From: Clostridiales bacterium
GTDB taxonomy: Bacteria; Bacillota; Clostridia; Christensenellales; UBA1242
Reading direction: 5' to 3'
Length of the DNA: 64,000 bases
Assembly: GCA_015055815.1 (NCBI GenBank)
Contig: SVHM01000005.1
Span: forward strand, 1-64,000
The translations under genes were made by a program, and so were the position numbers. The stretch's first letter is position 1, and every line of letters starts with the position of its first letter. Below the pieces are notes generated by a model. The model worked only from the letters and a program-made list of their open reading frames with translations, was not told the DNA's origin and searched no databases. Positions 20,811 through 32,031 of the stretch are shown here, in pieces.

Positions 20811-23456
20811 TTATTTCTTATCTCTAATAGCAGCTTGTGCAGCAGCAAGTCTTGCAATTGGCACTCTGAATGGAGAACAAGAAACGTAATTTAAACCAAT
20901 CTTATGACAGAATTCGATTGAACTTGGATCTCCACCATGTTCACCACAAATACCACAATGGATATCAGGTCTAGTAGATTTTCCTAGTTTAACAGCCATA
21001 TCCATAAGTTTACCAACACCATTAGTATCAAGTCTAGCAAATGGATCTGATTCGAATATTTTGTTTGAGTAGTATGATGGTAAGAATTTACCAGCGTCAT
21101 CTCTACTGAAACCAAATGTCATTTGTGTTAAGTCGTTTGTACCAAAACAGAAGAATTCTGCTTCTTTAGCAATTTCGTCAGCGATTAAAGTAGCTCTAGG
21201 AATTTCAATCATAGTACCTACTTCATATTTTAAGTTTGATCCTGCTTGAGCAATAACATCATCAGCAGTTTCAACAACTATTTTCTTAACGAATGCAAGT
21301 TCTTTAGTATCTCCAATAAGTGGAATCATAATTTCAGGAACTACATTCCATTCTGGATGTCTATTTTGAACATTGATAGCAGCCTTAATTACAGCCTTAG
21401 TTTGCATAACAGCAATTTCAGGATAAGTAACTGTAAGTCTACAACCACGGTGTCCCATCATTGGGTTAACTTCGTGAAGATCTGTGATATATTGTTTAAT
21501 TTGAGCAACTGTTTTACCTTTAGATTTAGCCAATGCTTCAATATCTGCTTGTTCAGTAGGAACAAACTCATGAAGTGGTGGGTCTAAGTATCTGATAGTT
21601 ACTGGTTGACCTTCCAAAGCTTCCATTAAACCTTCAAAGTCAGCTTGTTGCATAGGCTCAATTTTAGCAAGTGCTTCTTGTCTTTCTTCAACAGTATCAG
21701 AACAAATCATTTCTCTGAAAGCGCCAATTCTGTCTGGATCAAAGAACATATGCTCTGTTCTACATAGACCAATACCTTCAGCACCAAGTTCTCTTGCACG
21801 TTTAGCATCTGTAGGAGTATCAGCATTTGTTCTAACGCCTAACTTTCTATATTTATCAGCAAGTTTCATAATTCTGCCGAAATATCCACTATTTGGATCA
21901 GCAGGAACAGTTTTGATAGCACCATCATAAATGTTACCAGTAGAACCATCAAGAGAAATACTATCTCCTTCATGGAATGTCTTACCAGCAAGTGTGAAGC
22001 ATTTATTCTCTTCATCCATTTTGATATCGCCACAACCAGATACACAACAAGTACCCATACCACGAGCTACAACTGCTGCGTGAGAAGTTTGTCCACCACG
22101 AACAGTTAAAATACCTTGAGAATACTTCATACCTTCGATATCTTCTGGGCTAGTTTCAAGTCTAACAAGAACTACTTTTTCGCCATTCTTACCAGCAACT
22201 ACAGCGTCTTCTGCAGTAAATACAATTTTACCAGCAGCAGCACCTGGAGAAGCTGCAATACCCTTACCAAGAACTTTAGTTTTATCTGCTTCTTTAAGAG
22301 CAGCAGCATCAAATGTTGGGTGAAGTAACATATCTAAAGTTTTAGCATCAATTTGCATTAGAGCTTCTTCTTCAGTAATCATTCCCTCATCAATTAAATC
22401 ACAAGCAATTCTGATAGCTGCAGCAGCAGTTCTCTTACCATTTCTTGTTTGAAGCATATAAAGTTTCTTGTCTTCAATAGTAAATTCCATATCTTGCATA
22501 TCTCTATAGTGATTTTCAAGAGTATTACAAATATTTAGGAATTGTTCATAAACTTCTGGCATAATTTCAGCCATTTTAGCAATAGGCATTGGAGTTCTAA
22601 CACCAGCAACAACGTCTTCACCTTGAGCATTCATTAAGAATTCACCCATAAGACCTTTTTCTCCTGTTGCGGGATTTCTAGTAAATGCAACACCAGTACC
22701 AGATGTTTCACCCATGTTACCGAATGCCATCATTTGAACGTTAACTGCAGTACCCCAACTATATGGAATATCATGATCCATACGATAAATATTAGCTCTA
22801 GGGTTATCCCATGAACGGAATACAGCCTTAATAGCTTCAAATAATTGTTCCTTTGGATCATCAGGGAAGTCTTTACCTAATTGATTTTTGTATTCAGCTT
22901 TAAATTGATAAGCTAGTTCTTTCAAATCTTCAGCTGTCAAATCAAGGTCGTATTCAACACCCTTTTTCTCTTTCATTTGATCGATTAATTTTTCAAAGTA
23001 TTTTTTACCTACTTCCATAACTACATCAGAGAACATTTGAATAAATCTTCTGTAGCAGTCCCAAGCCCATCTTGGATTTCCTGATTTATTTGAAATTACT
23101 TCAACAACATCTTCATTCAAACCAAGGTTAAGGATAGTGTCCATCATACCTGGCATTGATGCTCTAGCACCTGAACGAACAGATACAAGTAATGGATTTT
23201 CTTTATCACCAAATTTCTTTCCAGTGATTTCCTCCATTTTTGTAATGTTTTCCATAATTTCTGCTTGGATGTCAGCATTTATTTGTCTGCCATCTTCGTA
23301 GTATTGAGTGCAGGCTTCTGTTGAAATGGTGAAACCTTGTGGAACTGGAAGACCAATCTTAGTCATTTCTGCTAAGTTAGCACCTTTACCACCAAGAAGT
23401 TCTCTCATTTTAGCATTACCTTCACTAAATAAGTAAACAAATTTTTTAGTAGCCAT
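20811..23456 (-). CDS. ppdK: Pyruvate, phosphate dikinase
   Basis: GGKGANLAEMTKIGLPVPQGFTIS, GGQTSHAAVVARGMGTCCVSG, GTNDLTQMTFGFSRDD. Confidence 0.98.
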   Translation of the reverse strand: MATKKFVYLFSEGNAKMRELLGGKGANLAEMTKIGLPVPQGFTISTEACTQYYEDGRQINADIQAEIMENITKMEEITGKKFGDKENPLLVSVRSGARASMPGMMDTILNLGLNEDVVEVISNKSGNPRWAWDCYRRFIQMFSDVVMEVGKKYFEKLIDQMKEKKGVEYDLDLTAEDLKELAYQFKAEYKNQLGKDFPDDPKEQLFEAIKAVFRSWDNPRANIYRMDHDIPYSWGTAVNVQMMAFGNMGETSGTGVAFTRNPATGEKGLMGEFLMNAQGEDVVAGVRTPMPIAKMAEIMPEVYEQFLNICNTLENHYRDMQDMEFTIEDKKLYMLQTRNGKRTAAAAIRIACDLIDEGMITEEEALMQIDAKTLDMLLHPTFDAAALKEADKTKVLGKGIAASPGAAAGKIVFTAEDAVVAGKNGEKVVLVRLETSPEDIEGMKYSQGILTVRGGQTSHAAVVARGMGTCCVSGCGDIKMDEENKCFTLAGKTFHEGDSISLDGSTGNIYDGAIKTVPADPNSGYFGRIMKLADKYRKLGVRTNADTPTDAKRARELGAEGIGLCRTEHMFFDPDRIGAFREMICSDTVEERQEALAKIEPMQQADFEGLMEALEGQPVTIRYLDPPLHEFVPTEQADIEALAKSKGKTVAQIKQYITDLHEVNPMMGHRGCRLTVTYPEIAVMQTKAVIKAAINVQNRHPEWNVVPEIMIPLIGDTKELAFVKKIVVETADDVIAQAGSNLKYEVGTMIEIPRATLIADEIAKEAEFFCFGTNDLTQMTFGFSRDDAGKFLPSYYSNKIFESDPFARLDTNGVGKLMDMAVKLGKSTRPDIHCGICGEHGGDPSSIEFCHKIGLNYVSCSPFRVPIARLAAAQAAIRDKK

Positions 23457-23606
23457 AATTTCTCCTTTTTGTAAATTTACTCTTAGAGTATATAATTTTT
23501 GGAAAATAATTGCAAGTATATTTTAAACTTTATTGATAAAAGTTGAACATTTAAAAATGGCTAAACGAACAAAAAATCTTGCATTTTTATGCAAGATTTT
23601 CAATAA

Positions 23607-24335
23607 TTAAACCAAATTAACATCTTTAAACGATTTAAAGACGTAGTTTAGTCTTTTAGAAACATTATTAATAACAAGTCTAATCGCTGAAGACAAACAA
23701 TCATCATTCAACTTTAATGTATTAAGCCTATCAAAATCTGTACCATCTATAATTTTAAGTGACATAAAAACTTGCTGATCAACAAGTTCCCCACCCGAGC
23801 AACTTCTACATCTAAAAGTTCCACTTTCTGCATTAAACTTAATACCACCCATAAACTTAAGTCCGCAATTATCACAAGTAATAAAATTAAGTTTGTAGCC
23901 AGTTAATTCAAGCAAGTATATATAAAACTTAAGCAACGCTAATTTAACGTTTATACCATTATAAACTATATTTTTTAATGTTTTTAAAAGTGCTATAAAC
24001 AATCCTTCACTAATAATCCCCGGCTTCAAAACATAATTTAAAATCTCTAACATTGACATTGAAAAGACGTAATTTTCATAATCAATAGTCAAATCAAAAA
24101 ATGTATCAATAAGGTCTGCCGATTTAACAACATAAAATTCACCCTTTTTAACCAAATCAAACTTTGCAAAACAAAAAGGTTGTCCTGCAAATTTAAGTTT
24201 TGCATTTGGGCTAGAAACAGATTTTAAAATAGCAGAAATATTACCTAATTCCAAAGAAAAAAGATGAATAATCTTATCTTTTTCCTTATAATTTAAACTA
24301 TTTAACACTATTGCCGTAACAGATATTTCTTCCAA
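23607..24335 (-). CDS. recO: DNA repair protein RecO
   Basis: N-terminal OB fold, CDNCG...CRSCSGG zinc-binding motif; TTG start. Confidence 0.92.
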   Translation of the reverse strand: MEEISVTAIVLNSLNYKEKDKIIHLFSLELGNISAILKSVSSPNAKLKFAGQPFCFAKFDLVKKGEFYVVKSADLIDTFFDLTIDYENYVFSMSMLEILNYVLKPGIISEGLFIALLKTLKNIVYNGINVKLALLKFYIYLLELTGYKLNFITCDNCGLKFMGGIKFNAESGTFRCRSCSGGELVDQQVFMSLKIIDGTDFDRLNTLKLNDDCLSSAIRLVINNVSKRLNYVFKSFKDVNLV

Positions 24336-24425
24336 TTATTTTTTCCCTTTAATAGCTTTATAAAGCATATAATAATTAATATTTCCGGTCTTTTTAAAAA
24401 GTTCCCAACATAATTCTTCTGCCAT
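24336..24425 (-). CDS. yqzL: YqzL-like small protein (29 aa)
   Basis: MAEELCWELFKKTGNINYYMLYKAIKGKK; between recO and era; too short for the ORF track. Confidence 0.75.
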   Translation of the reverse strand: MAEELCWELFKKTGNINYYMLYKAIKGKK

Positions 24426-24475
24426 AATATACTCCTTTACTATATATTATGATAGAAAACGATATTTATGATAAA

Positions 24476-25360
24476 TTACAAGTCGTTTGGATTGTAACCA
24501 AGAGATTTAACAGTATTGCTATTAACACGCCAATCTTCTCTAACCTTAACAAAAAGTTTTAGCATAACTTTATGTCCTACTAATTTTTCAATATCAATTC
24601 TGCTTTTTATACCAATGTTTTTAAGCATAGAGCCATTTTTACCTATAACAATAAGTTTGTGACTTGGCTTTTCCAAAATGATATCGGCATCAATTTCATA
24701 CAAATCCCCTTCAGAAAACCTAACAATTTCAATAGCAATTCCATGCGGAAGTTCATCCTGAAGAAGCCAAAGTGCCTTTTCTCTAATTATTTCAGAAACC
24801 AAAAATTTAAGTGGTTTATCGGTATATATATCATCATCAAAATACTTCACATCATCAGAAAGATAGCCTTTAATTACCTTCAAAAGTTCAGTTATATTCT
24901 TGCCTTTCAAAGCTGAAACTGGCACTATATCCTTAACATTTTCTAAATTATTGCATTTTGCAAGTTCGGGATAAAGTTTCTCATATGTCGTATCGTCAAT
25001 TTTATTTACAACCAAAATAATGTTTTTGATATTCTTTGTATATTTATTCAATGTATCAATAATATTATCGGTAATTTTCTTTTTCCCATCAATAACAAAA
25101 AGCAAAACATCAACATCTTCTTTAGCGGTTATTATAGCCTTATCCATATATTCGTCAAGTTTATTATGCGAATTATGAATACCGGGCGTATCAATAAAAA
25201 CAATCTGACTATCTTCATCATTATAAATACCAAGAATTTTATTTCTAGTTGTTTGTGGTTTTGGAGAAACAATTGAGACTTTCTCCTTCAAAATACAATT
25301 AAGTAATGTACTTTTACCAACATTGGGCATACCCAAAATAGCAACAAAACCCGACTTCAT
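24476..25360 (-). CDS. era: GTPase Era
   Basis: GMPNVGKSTLLN, DTPGIHN, NKID and C-terminal KH domain; start at MKSGFVAI. Confidence 0.97.
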   Translation of the reverse strand: MKSGFVAILGMPNVGKSTLLNCILKEKVSIVSPKPQTTRNKILGIYNDEDSQIVFIDTPGIHNSHNKLDEYMDKAIITAKEDVDVLLFVIDGKKKITDNIIDTLNKYTKNIKNIILVVNKIDDTTYEKLYPELAKCNNLENVKDIVPVSALKGKNITELLKVIKGYLSDDVKYFDDDIYTDKPLKFLVSEIIREKALWLLQDELPHGIAIEIVRFSEGDLYEIDADIILEKPSHKLIVIGKNGSMLKNIGIKSRIDIEKLVGHKVMLKLFVKVREDWRVNSNTVKSLGYNPNDL

Positions 25361-25361
25361 A

Positions 25362-25871
25362 TTATTTTCTCTCCAAATCAATGTATTTAAGTATTTCTTC
25401 TTCAGCTTTTCTCATAATTTTCTTATCTTCATCTTTCATATGATCAAAACCAACCAAGTGTAAAAATCCGTGCAAAGCCATATAGACAATCTCTCTAAGT
25501 TTTTTCGTACCATATTTTTTTGCATTAGCAAAAGCAACTTTTTTACAAATACAAATATCCCCTAAAAAGATACAGCCATTTTCAAAGTTAATATCACCTT
25601 GAAAATTTTCCTTAGTTAATTTATCAGTAATCAACTGCATATCTGTCTTGCCTTCTTCAAGCAAAGATGGAAATGAAAGAACATCTGTCTCAGCATCCTT
25701 ACTTCTAAATTTATAATTTAATTCCCTAATTTCATCGGATCTAACAAAATTAACATTAATCTCTAAATCACTACAAGGAATTTTTAAATATTTAATTGCG
25801 TAATCGTATGCAGACAAAATCTTCGAAATATACTTACCATTTAAAAATTTTTTATTAAAATTAACAACCAC
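25362..25871 (-). CDS. ybeY: rRNA maturation endonuclease YbeY
   Basis: ALHGFLHLVGFDH motif. Confidence 0.95.
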   Translation of the reverse strand: MVVNFNKKFLNGKYISKILSAYDYAIKYLKIPCSDLEINVNFVRSDEIRELNYKFRSKDAETDVLSFPSLLEEGKTDMQLITDKLTKENFQGDINFENGCIFLGDICICKKVAFANAKKYGTKKLREIVYMALHGFLHLVGFDHMKDEDKKIMRKAEEEILKYIDLERK

Positions 25872-25925
25872 ACCAACACTCCTATATATAGAAATATTGT
25901 ATCAAAAACATTAAAAAAAATCAAT

Positions 25926-27053
25926 CTAATTATATCTTAATTGTAAATTACATTTAATAAAATAAGTAACTAACTTTCCACCCGCAACATCAGTAATAAT
26001 GACATTTTCTTCTTCAATTTCGTAACCCTTTGTATTCATACTATGAACAGAGCTTTTTAACGAATTAATAATATCATTTTTTTCACTTTCAAAATTGTGC
26101 GAGAAAGTTTCTTCCTTTGTCTCATAAGCAACTTCTTGAACAACAGATAACGGTATAAAATAATTACTAATTTTTTTATTAATTTCTTCAACTTCACAAT
26201 ATTCAAAAGTGTTATCTTTTTGATTATCAATAATAGTTTTATCACCTATCATAAATTTTTCATTTAATATAATTTTTTTACCCGTTCTAACATATCGTTT
26301 TTCATTAAAATAAAAGTTAAATTTGTCAACAAAAAAAATGCTACAATTTATTTTTGCACTCGGCTTTATTTCTCTACTTTCAACATCAAATGAAGTACGT
26401 GCATAGACAAGAACATCTCCTGCATAAACAACATCTCCCGACTTTAAATTTGTATAGCCAGAATACACTTCAATATCATTAATTATCATATTATGCTCAG
26501 CAACTATATCACATACATTTTCTTGATTATTATCAATTTCTTCCTTAATATTAATAATTAATGCATTTCCTTTAATAATCGCACTTACTAGCGAAAAGTT
26601 ATATGTTTCTGACAATTTATCTTCTATTTGTGTCATATTAGTCGGTTTACGCAAATATTTATCAACACCAATATCTTTTAGAGTATTTAATACACTACCA
26701 CTAACATTTTCATCAACTCCTAATATTTTAATATTAAAAATCATATTGTTAGTTATAAATAAAAACGCTATTGACAAGGCTAGTCCTACAACCAATCCTA
26801 AACGCCACAACGCAAACTTTTTTAATTTATTTACACCACCAAATTTAAGTATTTCTATCTGATAATTATCAAAAGAAATTTTACTAAAAATTTTAAAAGA
26901 ACTTTCATTTAATTCAAAAATAATTTCATTAAATTTTAATCGTTTAATATTAACAAATTCAACACATTCTTTTCTACAAATTTCAATAAATTTATTTAAA
27001 TTAACACCAGTGCATTTTATCAAATAATTTAAATTACTTTTCATAGATTTCAC
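25926..27053 (-). CDS. yqfD: Sporulation protein YqfD
   Basis: YqfD architecture and synteny with yqfC and era. Confidence 0.85.
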   Translation of the reverse strand: MKSMKSNLNYLIKCTGVNLNKFIEICRKECVEFVNIKRLKFNEIIFELNESSFKIFSKISFDNYQIEILKFGGVNKLKKFALWRLGLVVGLALSIAFLFITNNMIFNIKILGVDENVSGSVLNTLKDIGVDKYLRKPTNMTQIEDKLSETYNFSLVSAIIKGNALIINIKEEIDNNQENVCDIVAEHNMIINDIEVYSGYTNLKSGDVVYAGDVLVYARTSFDVESREIKPSAKINCSIFFVDKFNFYFNEKRYVRTGKKIILNEKFMIGDKTIIDNQKDNTFEYCEVEEINKKISNYFIPLSVVQEVAYETKEETFSHNFESEKNDIINSLKSSVHSMNTKGYEIEEENVIITDVAGGKLVTYFIKCNLQLRYN

Positions 27054-27309
27054 GACCTACAAATTTTATTTTTCCGCAAATAATTATTTCCGATTTATTG
27101 ATTAATTTTATTATTAAATTTTCTCCAACTATTTCAAGCAATCCTTCTTTTATTTTTAATACAACTTTGTCAAGAGTATAGTCAACAATGCTTTTATAAT
27201 TGGTTACTGATATTAAACTTTCACCTACCTGAATTATTTTACAATCATTTTTTATTTCACTTATTGGTAGTTTGCAAATACTTAACAATTCTTCAATATA
27301 ATTTTCCAT
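27034..27309 (-). CDS. yqfC: YabP/YqfC family sporulation protein
   Basis: Short protein upstream of yqfD; probable start MENYIEELLS. Confidence 0.75.
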   Translation of the reverse strand: MENYIEELLSICKLPISEIKNDCKIIQVGESLISVTNYKSIVDYTLDKVVLKIKEGLLEIVGENLIIKLINKSEIIICGKIKFVGREIYEK

Positions 27310-27375
27310 ATACAATACTCCTATATAAATATATGATAATGCATAAAAAAAATATGCAAATTGATATTGCATATT

Positions 27376-27900
27376 TTAAGATTTTTTTAAAATATTTTCG
27401 ATTAGTAAAAGTTTCATTTCTCTAGATAAATTATTAAATTCATCCAACAACTTTTCTCTCTCGGCTTTATTTGTCTTTACAGCATTAGCAAGTTTATCTT
27501 CTATACTATCACTACTCTTAACTTCTATATGTATTTCTTCATTTTTAATTTTTAGATAATCATCTTCACTCAAAAACATACTGCTAAGTTTATCTTTCTC
27601 AACAATATCATCACTTGTGGGGTTATCAACAAATCTATCGTGAAGATAATTATAACCATTACATTTTGTATTTGTTATTGAATTCTCATTTTTAGAAGTT
27701 TTATCATCTTGGGTCACATTAGTTTTCTTCTCTTCACTTGCAGTTTTTTCTTTTTCAGCAGAAGGTTTGCCTTTATTTTTCTCTACCTTCTTCTGCTTTT
27801 TTGCAATAAAAAACTCATTTAATTTAAAGAATATCAACAGTAATATAAGTAGCCCTAATGCTACAATTAAGAAGAAAAGCGGATACTCGGTAATTATCAT
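27376..27900 (-). CDS. Hypothetical single-TM Lys/Glu-rich protein
   Basis: N-terminal TM then low-complexity KKQKKVEKNKGKPSAEKEKTASEEKKT. Confidence 0.6.
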   Translation of the reverse strand: MIITEYPLFFLIVALGLLILLLIFFKLNEFFIAKKQKKVEKNKGKPSAEKEKTASEEKKTNVTQDDKTSKNENSITNTKCNGYNYLHDRFVDNPTSDDIVEKDKLSSMFLSEDDYLKIKNEEIHIEVKSSDSIEDKLANAVKTNKAEREKLLDEFNNLSREMKLLLIENILKKS

Positions 27901-27915
27901 AAATACCCCCGATTA

Positions 27916-28902
27916 TTATTCTTCTCCACCTGAATTACTTATAGAATTTCTTAGTTTTGTATCAGCTTGAATGTTTTGCATTCTATAATAATCCATTACC
28001 CCCAAATTTCCCGATTTAAATGCCATACTTATAGCTTTTGGAACTTCTGTTTCAGCACCAACTAATTTAGCCTTCATTTCTTGTGTTTTTGCTTTCATTT
28101 CTTGCTCAACCGCTATTGCCATTGTTCTTCTTTCTTCAGCTCTCGCATTTGCAATCTTAACATCAGCTTCTGCTCTTTCTGCTTGAAGTTTTGCTCCAAC
28201 ATTACGACCAATATCAACATCAGCCACATCAATACTTAGAATATCAAAGGCAGTATCCTTATCAAGATTTTTCTTAAATACTGCTTGGCTTATGCTATCT
28301 GGATTTTCAAGAATTAATTGGTGATTTTTTGCAGAGCCAACAACCGTTACCACACCTTCACCAACTCTAGCAAGAATTGTATCTTCCAAAACCCCACCAA
28401 TAAGTTTTTCAATATTACTTTGCAAAGTAATTCTAATTTTTACAATAAGTTCAATTCCATCACACGCAACTGCCGAAATTGGTGGTGTTGTTATTACCAC
28501 AGGTGTTACACAGTTTTGAACTGCTTGTAAAATATCCCTATTAGCAAGGTCAATGGCTTTAGCAGTAGAAATAGTTAAATTAATTTTTGCCCCATGAGCA
28601 ACAATAAGAGCTTCAACAACCTTATCAATATTTCCACCCGCCATTAGATGTGACTCCAGGTCATCAATTGTTAACTTCACTCCCGCCTTTATAGCACTTA
28701 TGTAATTTTTTACAATAAGTGAAACATCACTATTTCTCAACTTCATACCTAGAAGTTTTCTAGCAGGAATATACGCACCACTAAGCAATGCTTTTAGCCA
28801 AATTTTCACTGGAATTAGTGCACATGTAACCGCTATTGCAATAACTATTACAGCAAAAACACTGATACCAATCCAAAGGCCTACACCTAAAATTAAGCTC
28901 AT
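27916..28902 (-). CDS. floA: Flotillin-like protein FloA
   Basis: AERAEADVKIANARAEERRTMAIAVEQEMKAKTQEMKAKLVGAETEVPKAI. Confidence 0.95.
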   Translation of the reverse strand: MSLILGVGLWIGISVFAVIVIAIAVTCALIPVKIWLKALLSGAYIPARKLLGMKLRNSDVSLIVKNYISAIKAGVKLTIDDLESHLMAGGNIDKVVEALIVAHGAKINLTISTAKAIDLANRDILQAVQNCVTPVVITTPPISAVACDGIELIVKIRITLQSNIEKLIGGVLEDTILARVGEGVVTVVGSAKNHQLILENPDSISQAVFKKNLDKDTAFDILSIDVADVDIGRNVGAKLQAERAEADVKIANARAEERRTMAIAVEQEMKAKTQEMKAKLVGAETEVPKAISMAFKSGNLGVMDYYRMQNIQADTKLRNSISNSGGEE

Positions 28903-29137
28903 GACACCCCCGAAATTATTTCATTACATTTTAATATAATAACACTTCTCCATTCTTAAACAATTATATTATATCATATATAATATAAAAAATAAATAGT
29001 TCATTTGAAAATAAATATTTATTAATAATATTGCATAGATATAAATATATAAGCACTTTTTATTGATGTATATGTATTTTTATACTTTGAATAAAAGAAA
29101 AAAGCATCAATATTAAATTGATACTTTTTAAATCTAA

Positions 29138-29974
29138 TTAAAGAGCATTTTTCATATCGTCAACAATGTTTTGAAGTTCAACAAATATTTGACGGATATC
29201 TGCATTTTTACTATTTAAACCTTCACCTTTTCTAGTTTCATCATCAATAAGAACTTCAATATCTTTAATAAGTTCAACTTTCTTATCAATATCACTATTA
29301 TCACTAAAGTCAAGTTCACTGTATCTATCGGTAATATCTTTAAGCATATCACTCAATTGGTCATTATCATATACAGTTTCTTCATAGTACTCTTCTTTAG
29401 CAGGAGCAGGTTTTGAATATGTCTTAGTAGTAGTTGTTGTTGTAACCTTTGGAGAAGCCACTGTTGTAGTTTTCTTTGTTGCTTTAGTTTTAGTTGTTGT
29501 TGTAGTCTTTTTACCTTTTGAAGTATAAGCATCATTACTAGAGTTAATTCTAGCAAGAGATATATGACTATCAAACATATGATAGTTCATTTCTTGATAT
29601 TCAGTATTAACGTCGATAACTGTTTTACCACTACTCTTTAATTCAACTAAAAGTGGAATTAAATCTCCTTCACCAGCGACAATACAGTATGTATCAATTT
29701 CAGGTTTAGTATAAACAAGTCTTACAGCATCTACAATCATTCTTGTATCTAATTGGCTATATCTTTTCTTAAATCTCATAAATGGAGCTGTCTCATAACC
29801 ATATTTAGCGATTACTTCACTTAAATACAAGTGCTTTCTATCATTGTAACCATAAAATTTACAATAAACTACATCACCTAAGCTAAGCAATTTGTCATAA
29901 AGTTCATTAAAAGCATCTGAACCAATTTTAACATTATCTACATCTAATAACAATGCAATTTTTTTCTCTTTCAT
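29138..29974 (-). CDS. NYN-domain (PIN-like) protein with Thr/Lys-rich linker
   Basis: IALLLDVDNVKIG...YCIVAGEGDLIPLLVELKSSGKTVI; KTTTTTKTKATKKTTT linker. Confidence 0.85.
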   Translation of the reverse strand: MKEKKIALLLDVDNVKIGSDAFNELYDKLLSLGDVVYCKFYGYNDRKHLYLSEVIAKYGYETAPFMRFKKRYSQLDTRMIVDAVRLVYTKPEIDTYCIVAGEGDLIPLLVELKSSGKTVIDVNTEYQEMNYHMFDSHISLARINSSNDAYTSKGKKTTTTTKTKATKKTTTVASPKVTTTTTTKTYSKPAPAKEEYYEETVYDNDQLSDMLKDITDRYSELDFSDNSDIDKKVELIKDIEVLIDDETRKGEGLNSKNADIRQIFVELQNIVDDMKNAL

Positions 29975-30822
29975 AATTTTTCTCCTAAATTACCTTCTCT
30001 CATTTGATAAAATAAATATTGTTGTGCATACCCAGATAGTTTACCATACATTTCAACAAATTTTTTTGATATGTCACTTGCAGATAAATTATCGTCACCA
30101 TATAAACACTTATACGCTTGCACTACCCAAGTATCAGTTGGGAAAACGTCAGTTTTTGAATATCCAAATAGTAGAATACAATCAGCAACCTTTCTCCCTA
30201 CACCCTTTAATTTCATAAGTTCAGACCTTGCTAAATCAGTATTCATATTATAAATTGAACTTATAAAATCTGGTGTCAACATAGATATTGTATGGTATAA
30301 ATATTTATCTCTATATCCACATTTTATATTTTTAAAATATTCCAAGGGTATTAACTTCAATTTTTCAAGTGTCGGGAAAGCATAATAATCGTCAATCTTC
30401 TCACCATAATCTTCACAGATTTTTTCAATAATTCCCTTTATTCTAGGGATATTATTATTTTGAGATATGATAAATTCAATTATCATTTCCAACGGGTCAC
30501 TTTTTAAAATTCTTATACCGTTGCCATATTTTATAGCAGATTTAATAGTAGGATATACACTTAAATCTGATTTTATTCTATCATAGTTTGTATAAAAGTC
30601 AAAGTAATTAATGAAATATTTTTTATCTTTAGTAAAAATTTTTATAGTACCATTCTGACAATAAATATCTGCTTTGTGTCCTAAAGAGTATACTGTGTAG
30701 CCAAAATCCCTAACTTTATAGCGAAAGACTTGTCCGCACTCTAGGGTTTGTTTGACATCAAAAGCAGAAGGATTTAAAACTTCAATATAATCATCATATT
30801 CTTTGTATTTTACCATATGCAC
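29971..30822 (-). CDS. ogg: 8-oxoguanine DNA glycosylase / AlkA-type HhH-GPD
   Basis: LKGVGRKVADCILLFGYSKTDVFPTDTWV. Confidence 0.93.
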   Translation of the reverse strand: MHMVKYKEYDDYIEVLNPSAFDVKQTLECGQVFRYKVRDFGYTVYSLGHKADIYCQNGTIKIFTKDKKYFINYFDFYTNYDRIKSDLSVYPTIKSAIKYGNGIRILKSDPLEMIIEFIISQNNNIPRIKGIIEKICEDYGEKIDDYYAFPTLEKLKLIPLEYFKNIKCGYRDKYLYHTISMLTPDFISSIYNMNTDLARSELMKLKGVGRKVADCILLFGYSKTDVFPTDTWVVQAYKCLYGDDNLSASDISKKFVEMYGKLSGYAQQYLFYQMREGNLGEKL

Positions 30823-30876
30823 CTTTAAAGAAAAACCAACTTAAAAATATTTTTTAAGTTGGTTATAATCCAAAGA

Positions 30877-31155
30877 CTATTCAGCAGGATAAACGCTTAC
30901 TCTTTTCTTATCTTTGGTTTCGTTTTCAAATTTTACCTTACCATCAGTCAAAGCAAATAATGTATAGTCTTTACCAACGCCTACATTTTTACCAGCATTG
31001 ATTCTTGTTCCCCTTTGTCTAATGATAATAGAACCAGCAGATACAACTTGTCCATCTGCACATTTAACACCTAATCTTTTGCTTTTAGAGTCACGACCAT
31101 TCTTTGATGTTCCTTGACCTTTCTTATGAGCAAAGAGTTGAATATTAATAAACAT
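30877..31155 (-). CDS. rpmA: 50S ribosomal protein L27
   Basis: [25 protein letters not shown]-terminal Prp-cleavage extension MFINIQLF. Confidence 0.98.
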   Translation of the reverse strand: MFINIQLFAHKKGQGTSKNGRDSKSKRLGVKCADGQVVSAGSIIIRQRGTRINAGKNVGVGKDYTLFALTDGKVKFENETKDKKRVSVYPAE

Positions 31156-31486
31156 TCTCTATTACCTCCATTGAAATATACTTAGAGTAACCAGATAATA
31201 AATCTTCAATACTTATGTACATTGTATCAAGCAGTATTTGAGATTTTTCCAAATCTTCATTATTTATATTATTTGGCAACTCAACTTTTAAAAACCCCTT
31301 ATCTTCATCAACTTTCATGCTAATATTAATGCCTAAAACTTTCTTAAGTCCCAATGCACAACTTTGTGAAATTGATGAAATAGAAGCACATATTATATCT
31401 TTACCAGCTTGTGAATATCCAGAATGTCCAGATATTTCAAAACCTACAAAGATATCATTTTTTTTAAAAATTTTAATTTTAGTCAT
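31145..31486 (-). CDS. prp: Ribosomal-processing cysteine protease Prp
   Basis: [18 protein letters not shown]; between rplU and rpmA. Confidence 0.95.
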   Translation of the reverse strand: MTKIKIFKKNDIFVGFEISGHSGYSQAGKDIICASISSISQSCALGLKKVLGINISMKVDEDKGFLKVELPNNINNEDLEKSQILLDTMYISIEDLLSGYSKYISMEVIENVY

Positions 31487-31488
31487 AA

Positions 31489-31797
31489 TTATTTAACCGA
31501 AACAATTTTTAATGCTGTAAATGGTTGTCTATGACCTTGTTTTCTACGATAGTTTTTCTTAGCTTTGTATTTAAATACAACAACTTTATCTTCTTTACCG
31601 TGTTCAACTACTTCAGCGATAACTTCAGCATTTTTTACAAGTGGGTTACCATTAGTAACTTTGTCTCCGTCAACAATCATAAGAACATCAAGATTAATTT
31701 TATCGCCAACTTTAGCGTCTAATTTCTCAACATTAATAATTTCGTCTTGGCTAACTTTATATTGTTTGCCACCAGTTGTAACTATAGCGTACATCAC
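31489..31797 (-). CDS. rplU: 50S ribosomal protein L21
   Basis: MMYAIVTTGGKQYKVSQ; KAKKNYRRKQGHRQPFT. Confidence 0.98.
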   Translation of the reverse strand: MMYAIVTTGGKQYKVSQDEIINVEKLDAKVGDKINLDVLMIVDGDKVTNGNPLVKNAEVIAEVVEHGKEDKVVVFKYKAKKNYRRKQGHRQPFTALKIVSVK

Positions 31798-31880
31798 TTA
31801 ATACCTCCTCTAACCAGACTCACTGTGTAGGCATTGCAAACGCAATTTAAAAAAGCCTATTCCATGTGGCTCAAGATAAA
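31798..31880 (-). ncRNA. Probable L21 (rplU) ribosomal-protein leader
   Basis: Structured GC-richer leader directly upstream of rplU in an AT-rich background: GAGCCACATGGAATAGGC...GCGTTTGCAATGCCTACACAGTGAGTCTGG; assigned by position, covariance model not run. Confidence 0.5.
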
Positions 31881-32031
31881 TTTACCATAAAAAACCCTAA
31901 ATGTCAATAATTTTTTATAATTTCATTAAATATTTTTAAAGTAATTACACATAGTAAATTAAACACAAAATCAAACAATACAAAAAACAAATAAATATAA
32001 AAAATAAAAAATCATTAAAAGGAATAAAATT

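Noticed and set aside
20811-23456. Multiple opposite-strand ORFs inside ppdK (e.g. 21246-21587, 22116-22328)
   Set aside because: Shadow ORFs overlapping a strongly conserved gene, with atypical composition.
29353-29574. Gln/Leu-rich ORF (KQQLKLKQQRKLQQWLLQRLQQQ)
   Set aside because: Out-of-frame reading of the Thr/Lys-rich linker of the NYN-domain gene.
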